This document shows positions 17,667 through 26,460 of a stretch of DNA of 55,732 nt, piece by piece. Every line of letters begins with the position of its first letter. Position 1 is the first letter of the stretch. Where the stretch lies: contig CAZVLQ010000014.1 of NCBI GenBank assembly GCA_964628185.1, positions 1 through 55,732 of the forward strand, written 5' to 3'. Under the pieces are notes generated by a model. That model was not told the origin of the DNA. It did not search any database and saw only the letters and a program-made list of their open reading frames with translations. This DNA comes from CAZVLQ01 sp964628185 (lineage in GTDB: Bacteria > Pseudomonadota > Zetaproteobacteria > Mariprofundales > Mariprofundaceae). Made by a program: the position numbers and the translations under genes.

Positions 17667-17802
17667 AACCCGCCTTATTTATGAATTTCCGTGATGATCG
17701 CGCCGGGATCGGATTTGCCAAGAGATTTCTGTAGATGCGTGTATATTTGTGGATGAAGCGGGATATGTATATCTTTTCCCCGCGGGAGGGCAGGCATGGA
17801 TC

Positions 17803-18114
17803 ATGATCACCGCTGAAATATTCAAGGCTCTGGGCGATCCGGTTCGCCTGCGGCTTTTTCAACTGCTGGCGGGCCACAATGAATTGTGCGTCTGCCATCT
17901 GACTGATGCCCTGGATCTGCCGCAAAGCACGGTATCGCGACATCTGGGCGTACTGCGTCATGCCGGGCTTGTGGACACCCGCCGCGCAGGCAAATGGATG
18001 CATTATCGCTTAGCCGGCGGATTGGCGGGCAAACTGGCTACGCTGATTTCCGAATGTCCGGCCGGTGTTTCCTTTCAACAGGACCGGGAGCGCCTTAAGC
18101 GAATATTGGGATAA
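17803..18114 (+). CDS. arsR: ArsR-family arsenite-responsive repressor
   Basis: Winged-helix metalloregulator of the arsenic operon. AEIFKALGDPVRLRLFQLL opens the fold, ELCVCHLTDALDLPQ carries the paired cysteines of the classical arsenite site, and STVSRHLGVLRHAGLV is the recognition helix. I start it at the ATG at 17803 (103 aa), with GGGAGG about 12 nt upstream; the frame reaches 17749 but those residues are not family-like. It lies upstream of acr3 and arsC, whose promoter it likely represses until As(III) binds. Confidence 0.93.
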   Translation: MITAEIFKALGDPVRLRLFQLLAGHNELCVCHLTDALDLPQSTVSRHLGVLRHAGLVDTRRAGKWMHYRLAGGLAGKLATLISECPAGVSFQQDRERLKRILG

Positions 18115-18121
18115 CAGTCAA

Positions 18122-18149
18122 TTGACATATCCGCATAAGTAGATATAAT
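18122..18149 (+). promoter_or_regulatory. acr3-arsC promoter with internal operator-like repeat
   Basis: TTGACA (18122-18127) and TATAAT (18144-18149), both perfect consensus, 16 bases apart, between arsR and acr3. ATATC (18127-18131) and GATAT (18142-18146) make an inverted repeat spanning the spacer; the same half-sites occur at 17762-17773 before arsR (GATAT-GT-ATATC). A plausible ArsR operator; binding is inferred. Confidence 0.6.
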
Positions 18150-18185
18150 AACCTTCTGTTCACAAGTCATGTTCAGGAGGTACGC

Positions 18186-19253
18186 ATGTCCACGGTAAGG
18201 CCCATGGGGCTGTTCGCCCGTTATCTCACGGTCTGGGTATTTCTCGCCATTATCGCCGGGATCGGGTTCGGTTCCCTGTTTCCTTCCATTTTTCATGCAC
18301 TTGGCCATATAGAGGCCGCGCACATCAATCTGCCGGTGGCAGTGCTGATCTGGGCCATGATCCTGCCAATGTTGCTAAAAATCGATTATTCGGCCCTGAA
18401 CGAAGTCTGGCATCACCGCCGTGGTATCGGCGTGACACTGGCTATCAACTGGCTGGTCAAACCGTTTTCCATGGCCTTTCTCGGCTGGCTGTTCCTGCAA
18501 CATTTTTTTGCTCCATGGCTGGATCCGTCCAAAATCCATGAATACATTGCCGGTCTGATTCTGCTTGCCGCCGCCCCCTGCACGGCCATGGTCTTCGTCT
18601 GGTCACGGCTGACAAATGGCAACCCGCAGTTCACGCTTAGTCAGGTGGCGTTGAATGATGTGATTATGATCTTCGCCTTCGCACCAATTGTCGGCCTGCT
18701 GCTTGGCGTAGCCTCGATTTCCGTGCCGTGGGACACGCTGTTTCTCTCGGTGCTGCTGTATATCGTGATTCCTGTGGTGATCGCGTACCTCGGCCGCAAG
18801 CCGCTGCTGGCGAAAGGGAAACTCGATAACGTGCTGCATATGATGGACCCGATCTCGATGGCGGCCCTGCTGGTCACGGTGCTGTTGCTGTTCGGTTTTC
18901 AGGGTGAGCAGATTCTGGCGCAACCGATGGTGATTCTGCTGCTGGCGATTCCGATCACCGTGCAGGTCTATTTCAACTCGATGCTCGCCTACTGGCTTAA
19001 TCGGAAATTTGGCGTAGATCATTCGGTTGCCGGGCCATCGGCGCTGATCGGCGCGTCCAATTTTTTTGAACTCGCCGTCGCCACGGCCATTGCCCTGTTC
19101 GGCTTTGAGTCCGGCGCGGCGTTGGCCACTGTGGTCGGCGTACTGGTGGAAGTACCGGTGATGCTTTCCGTCGTCGCCATCGTCAACCGCTCGAAAGCAT
19201 GGTATGAATCAGGCATCCTGCCAGCCGTCATAACCAGGGAGGTTCATCAGTGA
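18186..19253 (+). CDS. acr3: ACR3-family arsenite efflux permease
   Basis: Exports As(III) across the inner membrane. The 355-aa protein is almost wholly hydrophobic with about ten membrane segments; AAAPCTAMVFVWSRLTNGNP contains the conserved functional cysteine and QVALNDVIM follows. The ATG at 18186 has AGGAGG upstream. Its stop overlaps the GTG of arsC, so pump and reductase are made together. Confidence 0.95.
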   Translation: MSTVRPMGLFARYLTVWVFLAIIAGIGFGSLFPSIFHALGHIEAAHINLPVAVLIWAMILPMLLKIDYSALNEVWHHRRGIGVTLAINWLVKPFSMAFLGWLFLQHFFAPWLDPSKIHEYIAGLILLAAAPCTAMVFVWSRLTNGNPQFTLSQVALNDVIMIFAFAPIVGLLLGVASISVPWDTLFLSVLLYIVIPVVIAYLGRKPLLAKGKLDNVLHMMDPISMAALLVTVLLLFGFQGEQILAQPMVILLLAIPITVQVYFNSMLAYWLNRKFGVDHSVAGPSALIGASNFFELAVATAIALFGFESGAALATVVGVLVEVPVMLSVVAIVNRSKAWYESGILPAVITREVHQ

Positions 19254-19678
19254 GCAAAATCCGTGTCCTGTTCCTGTGTACAGGCAATTCCTGCCGTTCG
19301 CAGATGGCGGAAGGATGGCTCAGGCATTTGGGCGGTGACCACTTCGAGGTATTTTCCGCCGGGATTGAGGCGCACGACCTTAATCCGCGCGCCATTGCCG
19401 TGATGCGCGAGGCCGGTGTGGATATCTCCGGGCAGGAATCGGAAATTCTAGATCCGGAGTTGCTCAAATCCATTGATCTGCTGGTCACCGTCTGCGGCCA
19501 TGCCGATGCAGCCTGCCCCGCCCTTCCGGTTGCCTGCGAAAAAATACACTGGCCCTTCGATGATCCGGCCAGGGCCACCGGCAGCGAGGAGGAAATCATG
19601 CATGAATTCCGTCGTGTGCGCGATCAGATCAGGGCGCGTATTACGGCTTTCATTGAAAAACAGGTGGTATCCATTTAA
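19250..19678 (+). CDS. arsC: arsenate reductase ArsC, thioredoxin-coupled type
   Basis: Reduces As(V) to As(III) for export. It belongs to the low-molecular-weight phosphatase fold: active-site loop CTGNSCRSQMAEG at residue 10 onward, then the redox pair in VCGHADAACP used by the thioredoxin-linked class, and DDPARATGSEEE with the catalytic aspartate. GTG start in a GTGA overlap with acr3, behind GGGAGG. 142 aa is typical. Confidence 0.94.
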   Translation: MSKIRVLFLCTGNSCRSQMAEGWLRHLGGDHFEVFSAGIEAHDLNPRAIAVMREAGVDISGQESEILDPELLKSIDLLVTVCGHADAACPALPVACEKIHWPFDDPARATGSEEEIMHEFRRVRDQIRARITAFIEKQVVSI

Positions 19679-19785
19679 TCGGCACCGTACCACCGGGGAT
19701 AGATGTCGTAATGAAGCCTGTCGGATGGCGACCAATTATTACCTCCGCTACAGGCGAAGGCATCTCGTCAAACAAGGAGGAGATC

Positions 19786-20148
19786 ATGCTAGTTCGGAGA
19801 ACCACATCATTGACAGCGGCACTTGTCGCACTGTTGTTTGCATTCAGTGCGCCGGTCCTGGCGGGGGATTATGGATCGCAGACCTCGAACAAATTCGTCC
19901 GCGGAATCACAAACCTGGCCACGGGATGGCTTGAAGTGCCAAAGAACATCAGCAATGAGAGCCGGAAGAGTAATGCCGGCGTCGGCCTCACGTGGGGCTC
20001 GGTCAAGGGAGGCCTGCATGCCGTAGGCCGTACCACGGTCGGAGCCCTGGATACCGCGACCTTCTATGTTCCCAGCGAGGAGATCGTGCATTCCAACTAC
20101 GTGTGGGATGATTTCGATAAGGAAACCACCTACGGAACCGGCAAGTAA
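19786..20148 (+). CDS. TIGR04073-type exosortase-system-associated secreted protein
   Basis: A 120-aa exported protein: basic start (MLVRRT), hydrophobic core, cleavage likely after PVLAGD. The mature part KFVRGITNLATGWLEVPK, then GLTWGSVKGGLHAVGRTTVGALDTATF matches the TIGR04073 family, found with exosortase/PEP-CTERM systems; molecular role unknown. The ATG at 19786 follows an exact AGGAGG. It follows arsC by about 107 bp with its own ribosome site, so it may not belong to the arsenic operon. No exosortase gene is in the window. Confidence 0.75.
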   Translation: MLVRRTTSLTAALVALLFAFSAPVLAGDYGSQTSNKFVRGITNLATGWLEVPKNISNESRKSNAGVGLTWGSVKGGLHAVGRTTVGALDTATFYVPSEEIVHSNYVWDDFDKETTYGTGK

Positions 20149-20163
20149 GCTCGGCCCGGATCA

Positions 20164-20196
20164 GCTCCGCCGCTCTCTTTTCCAGGGTGGCGGAGC
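20164..20196. terminator. hairpin downstream of the TIGR04073 gene
   Basis: GCTCCGCC (20164-20171) and GGCGGAGC (20189-20196), an 8-bp perfect stem with a 17-nt loop, 16 bp after the stop codon. There is no T-run after it on the plus strand, so function as an intrinsic terminator is doubtful. Confidence 0.3.
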
Positions 20197-20267
20197 ACGT
20201 TGCCAAGGGTACCCCGTTACGCGACACGCCCGGAAGCCTGTCGGCTCAATTCCAGAAGTCTTCCAGT

Positions 20268-21224
20268 TTACGGGGTCAGGCTTGACTGTTTGACTGTGCT
20301 TCCGATCTTTTCCGCCTTCGCCCTCAATTGAACGTCGTCAGCCATCCGCTTGCGAAGCCTTCCTGCCCCCCTGCTCAGGGCTGACAGATCACGATCCAGT
20401 TCGGCGGCCAGGGAAGTCAGCGTCAGACCATCCATTTCCTGTACGACCCAAGCAGTCATTGCACGCATCTCTGCGCCTTGCCGAACATTGCCCTGGCCAT
20501 GCAGCACCGCCTTATCTGTCTGGTACTCACGACACACTGCATCAATAATGTCAGCCAAAGAAGGTGGCTTCACGCCAACCGGCTGACCCGCAGCATGGAG
20601 AGCCCGTTCAGCAAAAGCATCATCCCCCAGAATCCGCCCCTGATGCGAACCCGAGTGAAATTCCGGCCACCCGGAATCATCGCCACCTTCGTCGGTGAAA
20701 AACTGTAACAATTGCCTCGCCCTGGATTTATCCCCGGAAAAACGCCCAAGCACCTCCCGCACGTACAGCCATGGAAGCGTTGTCCTCCCCATATATGCGT
20801 TATGACTGCTCCAGTCAGAATCCGATGCCGCTTCACACAAACCGGCGCGCACCGGATTGAGGTGGATATAGCGCACAAGCTCAAGCAAATAGCGATCCGC
20901 CTCGACAAGTATCGCCTTGTATCGTCCCTGGAACAGATGCCCGACCTCTCGTCTCCTGCTATTGATATATCGGGAATATCGGAACCCCAGGTTCTGGATA
21001 ATTCCGGACAAGGGAATCTCACCAACCTGAATCAGCAGATGAACATGGTTTGTCATCAAACAGAAGGCATGCAGCCGATGACCATATCGCCCGATGCCTT
21101 CCTGAAGTAACAACAGGAAGCGGGAACGATCCGCTTCTGAGAAGAACAGATCGCAGCCGGCATTGCCGCGCATCATCACGTGGTAATAGCCGCCCGGTAA
21201 ATGCACTCGTGGTTTACGCGCCAT
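20268..21224 (-). CDS. REP-associated tyrosine transposase (Y1, HUH)
   Basis: The 318-aa protein has the Y1 transposase core in the first 150 residues: PGGYYHVMMRGN, the HUH metal motif MTNHVHLLIQ (HVH) and EADRYLLELVRYIHLNPVRAG, which includes candidate catalytic tyrosines. The C-terminal part (AALHGQG-type segment and EMDGLTLTSLAAELDRDLSA) looks like a DNA-binding helical domain seen in longer RAYTs. It would nick and rejoin single-stranded DNA at its palindromic ends. Its C-terminal residues are encoded by the left inverted repeat. Confidence 0.88.
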   Translation of the reverse strand: MARKPRVHLPGGYYHVMMRGNAGCDLFFSEADRSRFLLLLQEGIGRYGHRLHAFCLMTNHVHLLIQVGEIPLSGIIQNLGFRYSRYINSRRREVGHLFQGRYKAILVEADRYLLELVRYIHLNPVRAGLCEAASDSDWSSHNAYMGRTTLPWLYVREVLGRFSGDKSRARQLLQFFTDEGGDDSGWPEFHSGSHQGRILGDDAFAERALHAAGQPVGVKPPSLADIIDAVCREYQTDKAVLHGQGNVRQGAEMRAMTAWVVQEMDGLTLTSLAAELDRDLSALSRGAGRLRKRMADDVQLRAKAEKIGSTVKQSSLTP

Positions 21225-21270
21225 GGATGAATCGTGATCTAAATCGTCAAATAGTCAAGCCTGACCCCGT
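20270..21270. mobile_element. RAYT-type (IS200/IS605-related) element with inverted ends
   Basis: A transposase gene (20268-21224) sits between two 25-nt inverted copies beginning ACGGGGTCAGGCTTGACT: left end 20270-20294, right end 21246-21270, differing at one base. The transposase stop codon lies at the very edge of the left copy. The right copy supplies the last codons of the truncated helicase gene, so the element probably arrived in or caused loss of the end of that gene. REP-type palindromes flanking a RAYT are known; whether this copy is mobile is unknown. Confidence 0.75.
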
Positions 21271-23083
21271 TAAAGGATTCTATGGAGCTTTCCAGCCGCT
21301 TGAGGAAATTCATGCGCATCATGCCGATGAGATAATGCTCGCGGGTTTCCTGATCGTTGAAGAGTTGCATCTGTACGCCGGATTTAGCGTATGTCTCCTT
21401 GTGCTCGGGAAGAACGTAGGCGGAGGGATTGAAGATGGAAAGCTTGTATTTACTGATCTGCTCATAAAGGTCATCGTAGCTTGGAAAGAAACCCTTCGTG
21501 TCGATATCCGGGGACAGCGAGATGGGCTTCAGCCGCTCCGGGAATTTCCCGATCTGATTGATGTCATAGTAGTTGATGACGTGCTTGCGTGAGCGCGCAA
21601 TGGTCAGTTCATCCAGCAATGAGAAGAAGCCGGAATCAATGGCCTCCATCAGTTGCACAACCTTGCGGTCACTATTCTTCTTCGGATCGGCCCACCTGGT
21701 GAATTGCGTCTGCGCATTCTTCATGGTCTGGCCAATACTGAATATCTTCAGCGATTCATAAAATGCATGGTCTTCATTTTGCGTAATGAGATATATCTGG
21801 TTCCGCAGATCCTTGAGGTTCGTATTCACCGGCGTGGCGGATAGCAAAAGTACTTTTGTTTGCACCCCGGACTGGATGATGTCCTCCATGAGCCGTTCAT
21901 ACCGGCTGCGTCTGGGCTTTCCATCTTCATCCGGCTTGCCGCTGGCATTGTTGCGGAAGTTGTGGGATTCATCGATGACAACCAGGTCATAATTGCCCCA
22001 GCTATGGGTTGCGAGATTAATATCGCCGGACTTGCCGCCATCACGGGAAAGATCGGTATGGGAAAGAACGGTGTAGGCAAAACGGTCCTTTTTGAGCGGA
22101 TTTCTCTCATCATTTTCGCGGCAAACGGTCCAGTTGTCCTTGAGTTTCTTCGGGCAAAGTACGAGCACCCGGCCATTCAACAGTTCAAAGTATTTGATGA
22201 CAGCCAGCGCCTCAAAGGTTTTACCAAGGCCCACGCTATCGGCGATGATGCAACCGTTATGGGTGAGAATCTTGTTGATCGCTCCCTTTACGCCATCCTT
22301 TTGGAAATCATAGAGCATCTGCCAGACTTCGGTTTCAAAAAAACCGGTTTTTTCGTTAAGCAATCCGCCCTTCTCAGCCTCGGACAGATAGCCTTCAAAG
22401 ATATGGAACAGCGTTTTGTAATAGATAAATTCGGGGGAATGGTTGACATACAGTTGTTGTAAATACCGGAGCACATCCGCTTTGACATCCTCTACAAGTG
22501 TTTCATCGTTCCATACTTCATCGAACCAGTTCTTCAGGTCTTTTCGATCCCGGTTGTCGTTAACCTCAAGATTGAGTTCGATGTTGTTGCCGGAGTCGCC
22601 AAGGCCTAGGCCCCGCACGGTAAAGTTGGAACTTCCGATGATGGCCTCCTGCACGCCATGGTTATCCATGTGATACATCTTGCCATGGAGAAAACCGGGC
22701 TTGATAATGGATTTGATATCAACCTTGTCCTTGAGCCAGTCGGCGCAATCTTTTGCGATTCTTTTCTGCTCAAGCCTGTTCCCCAGTGTCAGCGCATCAT
22801 CTTCGATCCGGAAGGCCTTCTTCTCGGTCTTTTCGGGGTCAAGAGACTGGATAAATCTTGGTTCGCCGAACAGAAAATGGAGATGGTTTATCTGGTTGAA
22901 TTGATCTTTCAGGGCTTCATAGGCATAGATGGTGAAATAGGCAGAGACGAAAGACAGGTTAGAGCCTTCTCGAATTTTATCTTTGAGAAAGGTGCCTATC
23001 TGCCCGCGATTATGGTTATCCCATATACCTGAAAGTTTTACTGAATCGTCCATGCTGAATTTTGCACCCTCCAGCCAAACCAT
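21239..23083 (-). pseudogene. PLD-domain/SF2 helicase, 3' end lost at RAYT element
   Basis: About 614 codons remain. Residues 1-200 form a phospholipase D-like domain with HGKMYHMD and IIGSSNFTVRG. The SF2/SNF2 N-terminal ATPase follows: IIADSVGLGKTFEALAV (Walker A), LVVIDESHNFRNN (DEAH-like box), LLLSATPVNTNLKDLRNQI (motif III). The whole C-terminal RecA-like domain with motifs IV-VI is absent: the protein ends after RLESSIESF with NGVRLDYLTI encoded by the RAYT inverted repeat. The start may be ATG 23083 or ATG 23053, neither with a good ribosome site. Full-length relatives often sit in defence islands; the fragment is probably inactive. Confidence 0.8.
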
Positions 23084-23089
23084 AACCAA

Positions 23090-23462
23090 TCAAAACCAAG
23101 TTATCATGTGTTTCTCCAAGATGTATGGCAAGCTGGATTTCTGGACTCAGGCACATTTGTCGCTGATTTATAACTGATTGTCGTTTTCGCGGTGGTGCAG
23201 GTTTGGCCAGCAATTCAACCATATTTCTCCGCTGCATGAGGTTGACCGACACCAGTCTCGCAGGATTTTTTCGTCGGCATGACCTTGCTTGCCATGTACA
23301 GCAGAAGATAAGCGATCATGCCGATATCACATTCCGAAGAGACTGCCGGGAACAAACTTGGGTATAGAGCATGACACAAAACTGTGTCCAGCAAGACAAA
23401 CCGCTTTTTGCAGGCGTATCCATACGCTGGATATACTCAGGCCGGATGCGTAATATCCGCAT
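23090..23462. other. intergenic region between helicase remnant and xseA
   Basis: 373 bp with no convincing gene. A minus-strand open frame 23016-23252 overlaps the helicase start and resembles nothing I know. Small inverted repeats are present: GACACA-aaac-TGTGTC (23373-23388) and ATGCG/CGCAT just before the xseA start (about 23447-23462), the latter a possible control site for xseA. Confidence 0.5.
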
Positions 23463-24818
23463 GTGAGCATGACGCAAAAGCCCCAACCGGAAACGCTGAC
23501 CGTCAGCGAGCTGACCGCCCGCATCAGGCAGGTGCTGGAACAGGGTTTCGCCGACGTTCGTATTCTGGGCGAGGTGTCGCGTCTGAAACGCCAGACATCC
23601 GGTCATATGTATTTTACCATCAAGGATGAGGGGGCCGCCATCAGCGCTATCATCTGGCGCTCCACCGCGATGCGACTTGCCTCGCCCCCCGAAGAAGGCC
23701 TTCAGTACATTTTCTCCGGGCACCTTTCCCTGTATCCGCCGCAGGGACGCTATCAGCTCATCGTGTCGCGGCTGGAAGCGGCCGGCGGCGGCGCCCTGGC
23801 GGCGGAATTTGAGCGTAGAAAGGCATTGTTCGCACAGCGCGGCTGGTTTGATCCGTCCGCGAAACGCGCTGTTCCTCCCCTGCCCCGTCATATCGGCATT
23901 GTCACCTCGGCCAGTGCCGCCGCGCTTCAGGATGTCAAAAAGGTGCTGGCCAGCCGCCCCGGCTGGCTGAAACTGACGCTTTCTCCCAGCCTGGTGCAGG
24001 GTGCGGCGGCGGCAACGCAGATTGTGTGCGCCATCCGGCGGCTGCAATCCATGCCGGCGCGGCCGGATGTTATCCTGCTGGTGCGCGGCGGTGGCAGTCC
24101 GGAGGATTTGTGGTGTTTTAATGAGGAGACGGTTGTTCGCGCCATTGTGGAATGCGATATCCCCGTCATCACCGGCATCGGCCATGAGATTGACATCAGC
24201 CTGGCCGATTTCGCGGCGGACCTGCAAGCCGCCACGCCGTCCAACGCGGCCGAGCTGGCCTGCCCGGACCGGGAGGCCCTGCGCAGGCATCTGCCCCGTC
24301 TTGCCTTGCTCAGGCAACTGCTGGAGCAAATGCTCGCCCATGCGGAAAAAAAGGCTGACCACCTGCGGGTGCAGCTGGCTCATGCCTGGCAGTTGGATCG
24401 GGATGAACGGCGTATGCATGTCGAACGCCTCGGCAACCGTCTGCATACCGGCAGCGCCAGGACAATGGACACTTTGCGCCGACAGCTTCATAACCTGACC
24501 ATGCGCGTGCAAAGGCACGAGCCGCATCACGCCTTGAGGAGCAGACAGCGACGGCTTGACCGTGCGCGCCAGTCGATTCGCCTGTTTCCTCAAACGATGC
24601 TCCACGGCGCCAGGCAGCGGCTGACAACGCAGAAAAGCCGTCTTTTCGCCCTGAGCCCCATGGCCGTGCTGGAACGGGGCTACAGCATGGCCCGGATGCC
24701 GGATGGCCGCATGGTAATCTCCGCAAGCATGTTGCATGCCGGCGACGCCCTGGCTGTTCATTTTCATGACGGCCATGCGGATACGCGCGTCAAGGCAGTG
24801 CATCCCGGCCGGCCATGA
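23463..24818 (+). CDS. xseA: exodeoxyribonuclease VII large subunit XseA
   Basis: Catalytic subunit of the single-strand exonuclease. N-terminal OB fold (TVSELTARIRQVLEQGFADVRILGEVSRLK, then SGHMYFTIKDEGAAISAIIWR), catalytic core with HIGIVTSASAAALQDV and LLVRGGGSPEDLWCFNEE, followed by VITGIGHEIDISLADFAAD, then a long coiled-coil and the ALSPMAVLERGYSMAR tail. 451 aa. Start GTG 23463 or, two codons on, ATG 23469. Overlaps the next gene by ATGA. XseB is not nearby. Confidence 0.95.
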   Translation: MSMTQKPQPETLTVSELTARIRQVLEQGFADVRILGEVSRLKRQTSGHMYFTIKDEGAAISAIIWRSTAMRLASPPEEGLQYIFSGHLSLYPPQGRYQLIVSRLEAAGGGALAAEFERRKALFAQRGWFDPSAKRAVPPLPRHIGIVTSASAAALQDVKKVLASRPGWLKLTLSPSLVQGAAAATQIVCAIRRLQSMPARPDVILLVRGGGSPEDLWCFNEETVVRAIVECDIPVITGIGHEIDISLADFAADLQAATPSNAAELACPDREALRRHLPRLALLRQLLEQMLAHAEKKADHLRVQLAHAWQLDRDERRMHVERLGNRLHTGSARTMDTLRRQLHNLTMRVQRHEPHHALRSRQRRLDRARQSIRLFPQTMLHGARQRLTTQKSRLFALSPMAVLERGYSMARMPDGRMVISASMLHAGDALAVHFHDGHADTRVKAVHPGRP

Positions 24819-25678
24819 AGGCGCCCATACACACCATTTGGCTGGGCTTGTGCCTGATCGTCGTCGCCATTGCCCCACCATGCCGCGCTTATGCCCGAAC
24901 ATGGGACGTGAAACAGGGGGATCTGCTGCGCATCAGCCTGCCGGCGCCCGCCGGTGCCCTCCGCCTTTCCGCGCTGGGAAAGACATGGCCATGGAAAAGA
25001 CTGGACAACGGCCATATTCTGGCCTGGATCGGCGTGGATATGGCGGTCAGGCCGGGACGCTACCGTATGGATATACGCGCTCACAACGGCCGCATTCATC
25101 ATACGTTACACGTACTCAGGGCGGCGTTCCGCATCTCCCGCATCCATGTTGAACGGCGCATGGCGGTATTCAACGCCACGGCGCTGGCCCGCATCCACGC
25201 GGACCAGGCCGCCCTGAAAAAATCCTACGGCGCGCATGTAAATGCCATGCCGGATCTCCGCATCCGGCAGGAGCCCGTACAGGGTATTATTTCCACGCCC
25301 TTCGGCGCCAGACGTTACGTCAACGGTGAAGCGCGCTCACCGCATTCGGGGGTGGATATCGCCGCCGCCGAGGGAACGCCGGTCATCAATCCACTGGCCG
25401 GCCGCGTGCTTCTGGCGGAATCCATGTTCCTGAACGGGAACACGGTGGTGATCGGGCACGGCAGGGGCCTGGTGATGATCTATTCGCATCTGATGGATCT
25501 GCATGTACATAAAGGCGACTGGCTCGGGAGCGGTGATCGTATCGGCGCGGTGGGCAAAACCGGCCGCGCCACGGGGCCACATCTGCACTGGGGCGTTCGT
25601 TTCCAGGGCGCGCGCATCAATCCCGTTTCCCTGCTGGCGCACTCGACACTGTCTCAGGACATACGCCGTGCGCCGTAG
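24815..25678 (+). CDS. M23-family peptidase (LytM domain), exported
   Basis: A 287-aa protein with a signal peptide (about residues 1-26, ending CRAYA) and a beta-rich N-terminal domain. The C-terminal LytM domain has the zinc ligands in PHSGVDIAAAEGTPV (HxxxD) and PHLHWGVRFQG (HxH), with YSHL between. It probably cuts peptidoglycan cross-links or regulates a hydrolase in the periplasm. All four metal/catalytic positions appear intact. Starts in an ATGA overlap with xseA, a neighbourhood seen in several proteobacteria. Confidence 0.9.
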   Translation: MKAPIHTIWLGLCLIVVAIAPPCRAYARTWDVKQGDLLRISLPAPAGALRLSALGKTWPWKRLDNGHILAWIGVDMAVRPGRYRMDIRAHNGRIHHTLHVLRAAFRISRIHVERRMAVFNATALARIHADQAALKKSYGAHVNAMPDLRIRQEPVQGIISTPFGARRYVNGEARSPHSGVDIAAAEGTPVINPLAGRVLLAESMFLNGNTVVIGHGRGLVMIYSHLMDLHVHKGDWLGSGDRIGAVGKTGRATGPHLHWGVRFQGARINPVSLLAHSTLSQDIRRAP

Positions 25679-25692
25679 TCACGACGGCGGCA

Positions 25693-26424
25693 ATGTCCGA
25701 AGCAGCCCTTGCGGTGGCGCGCAGACACATGGCTGAACAGCACCAGTTTTATCTGGGTGAGCATGACTGCGATGTGCCGTTCGGAAACGGGGCCATGCGA
25801 CGTGTCGGAATCTCGCTGGTCACGGATTCCATACGATCCCGGCGGGGCATGCCCGTGTTGCGCCTGTTCATGGGACACCGAATGGATTTTCTGCCGCATG
25901 AACAAACCCCGGCCGGCCATGCCGCCTGGATGGTTGCCGACTGGCTGAATACCCATGCTGACGATGAAACGATCCGGCATGTCGCCGAACGTTTTCTGGG
26001 TCAGTGGCCCGGCATCCACCGCGACGGCAAGGGAAAATGGCGACTGACCGGTCTGGAGGAGCGCGGAGCCCTGTTCAGCGGCATGATGGTGGACTGCGAA
26101 GGAACGATGATCACGGATGAAGCCGGGCAATCCGATCTGCCCGCGGCAAGCATCATCCAGAGCCCCAATCTCCAGGTCTGGCCCTATGGCTATTGCCGCA
26201 AGAAAGGCCCCTGTTTTTTGCAGGACGCCTGCTTTTCATGCCCGTTTTTCATGACCGGCGCCGCCTTCCTGCCCGCCCTGCGGGAATGTGTTCCGGGATT
26301 GCAAATAACATTAAAAGACGCGCTCCTGGCACACCACCACCATCTGGCCGAAGCCCGCCGCCTGGCCCTGCATGGTATTCAGCGTATATCAGAAGCCTTG
26401 CAAAAACCGGACGTGGAAGATTAA
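25693..26424 (+). CDS. unknown protein with a C-terminal cysteine cluster
   Basis: I do not recognise this 243-aa protein. It has no signal peptide or membrane segment. Residues about 160-190 hold GYCRKKGPCFLQDACFSCPF, a C-x5-C-x5-C-x2-C set that could bind zinc or an Fe-S cluster and loosely recalls the C-terminal cysteine patch of Tn554-type recombinases; the tyrosine recombinase catalytic residues are not visible. The tail contains HHHH and is helical. The ATG is 15 bp after the peptidase stop with a weak ribosome site; it lies between the M23 peptidase and a SPOR protein. Confidence 0.7.
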   Translation: MSEAALAVARRHMAEQHQFYLGEHDCDVPFGNGAMRRVGISLVTDSIRSRRGMPVLRLFMGHRMDFLPHEQTPAGHAAWMVADWLNTHADDETIRHVAERFLGQWPGIHRDGKGKWRLTGLEERGALFSGMMVDCEGTMITDEAGQSDLPAASIIQSPNLQVWPYGYCRKKGPCFLQDACFSCPFFMTGAAFLPALRECVPGLQITLKDALLAHHHHLAEARRLALHGIQRISEALQKPDVED

Positions 26425-26460
26425 CCTGCATGATTCGCACATGCACCGTGAGGTATCAAT

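Noticed and set aside
23316..24902. A 528-codon minus-strand open frame
   Set aside because: It lies entirely opposite xseA, whose protein is unmistakable; the antisense frame is low in recognisable motifs and rich in His/Gln/Arg as expected from reverse-complement GC-rich coding.
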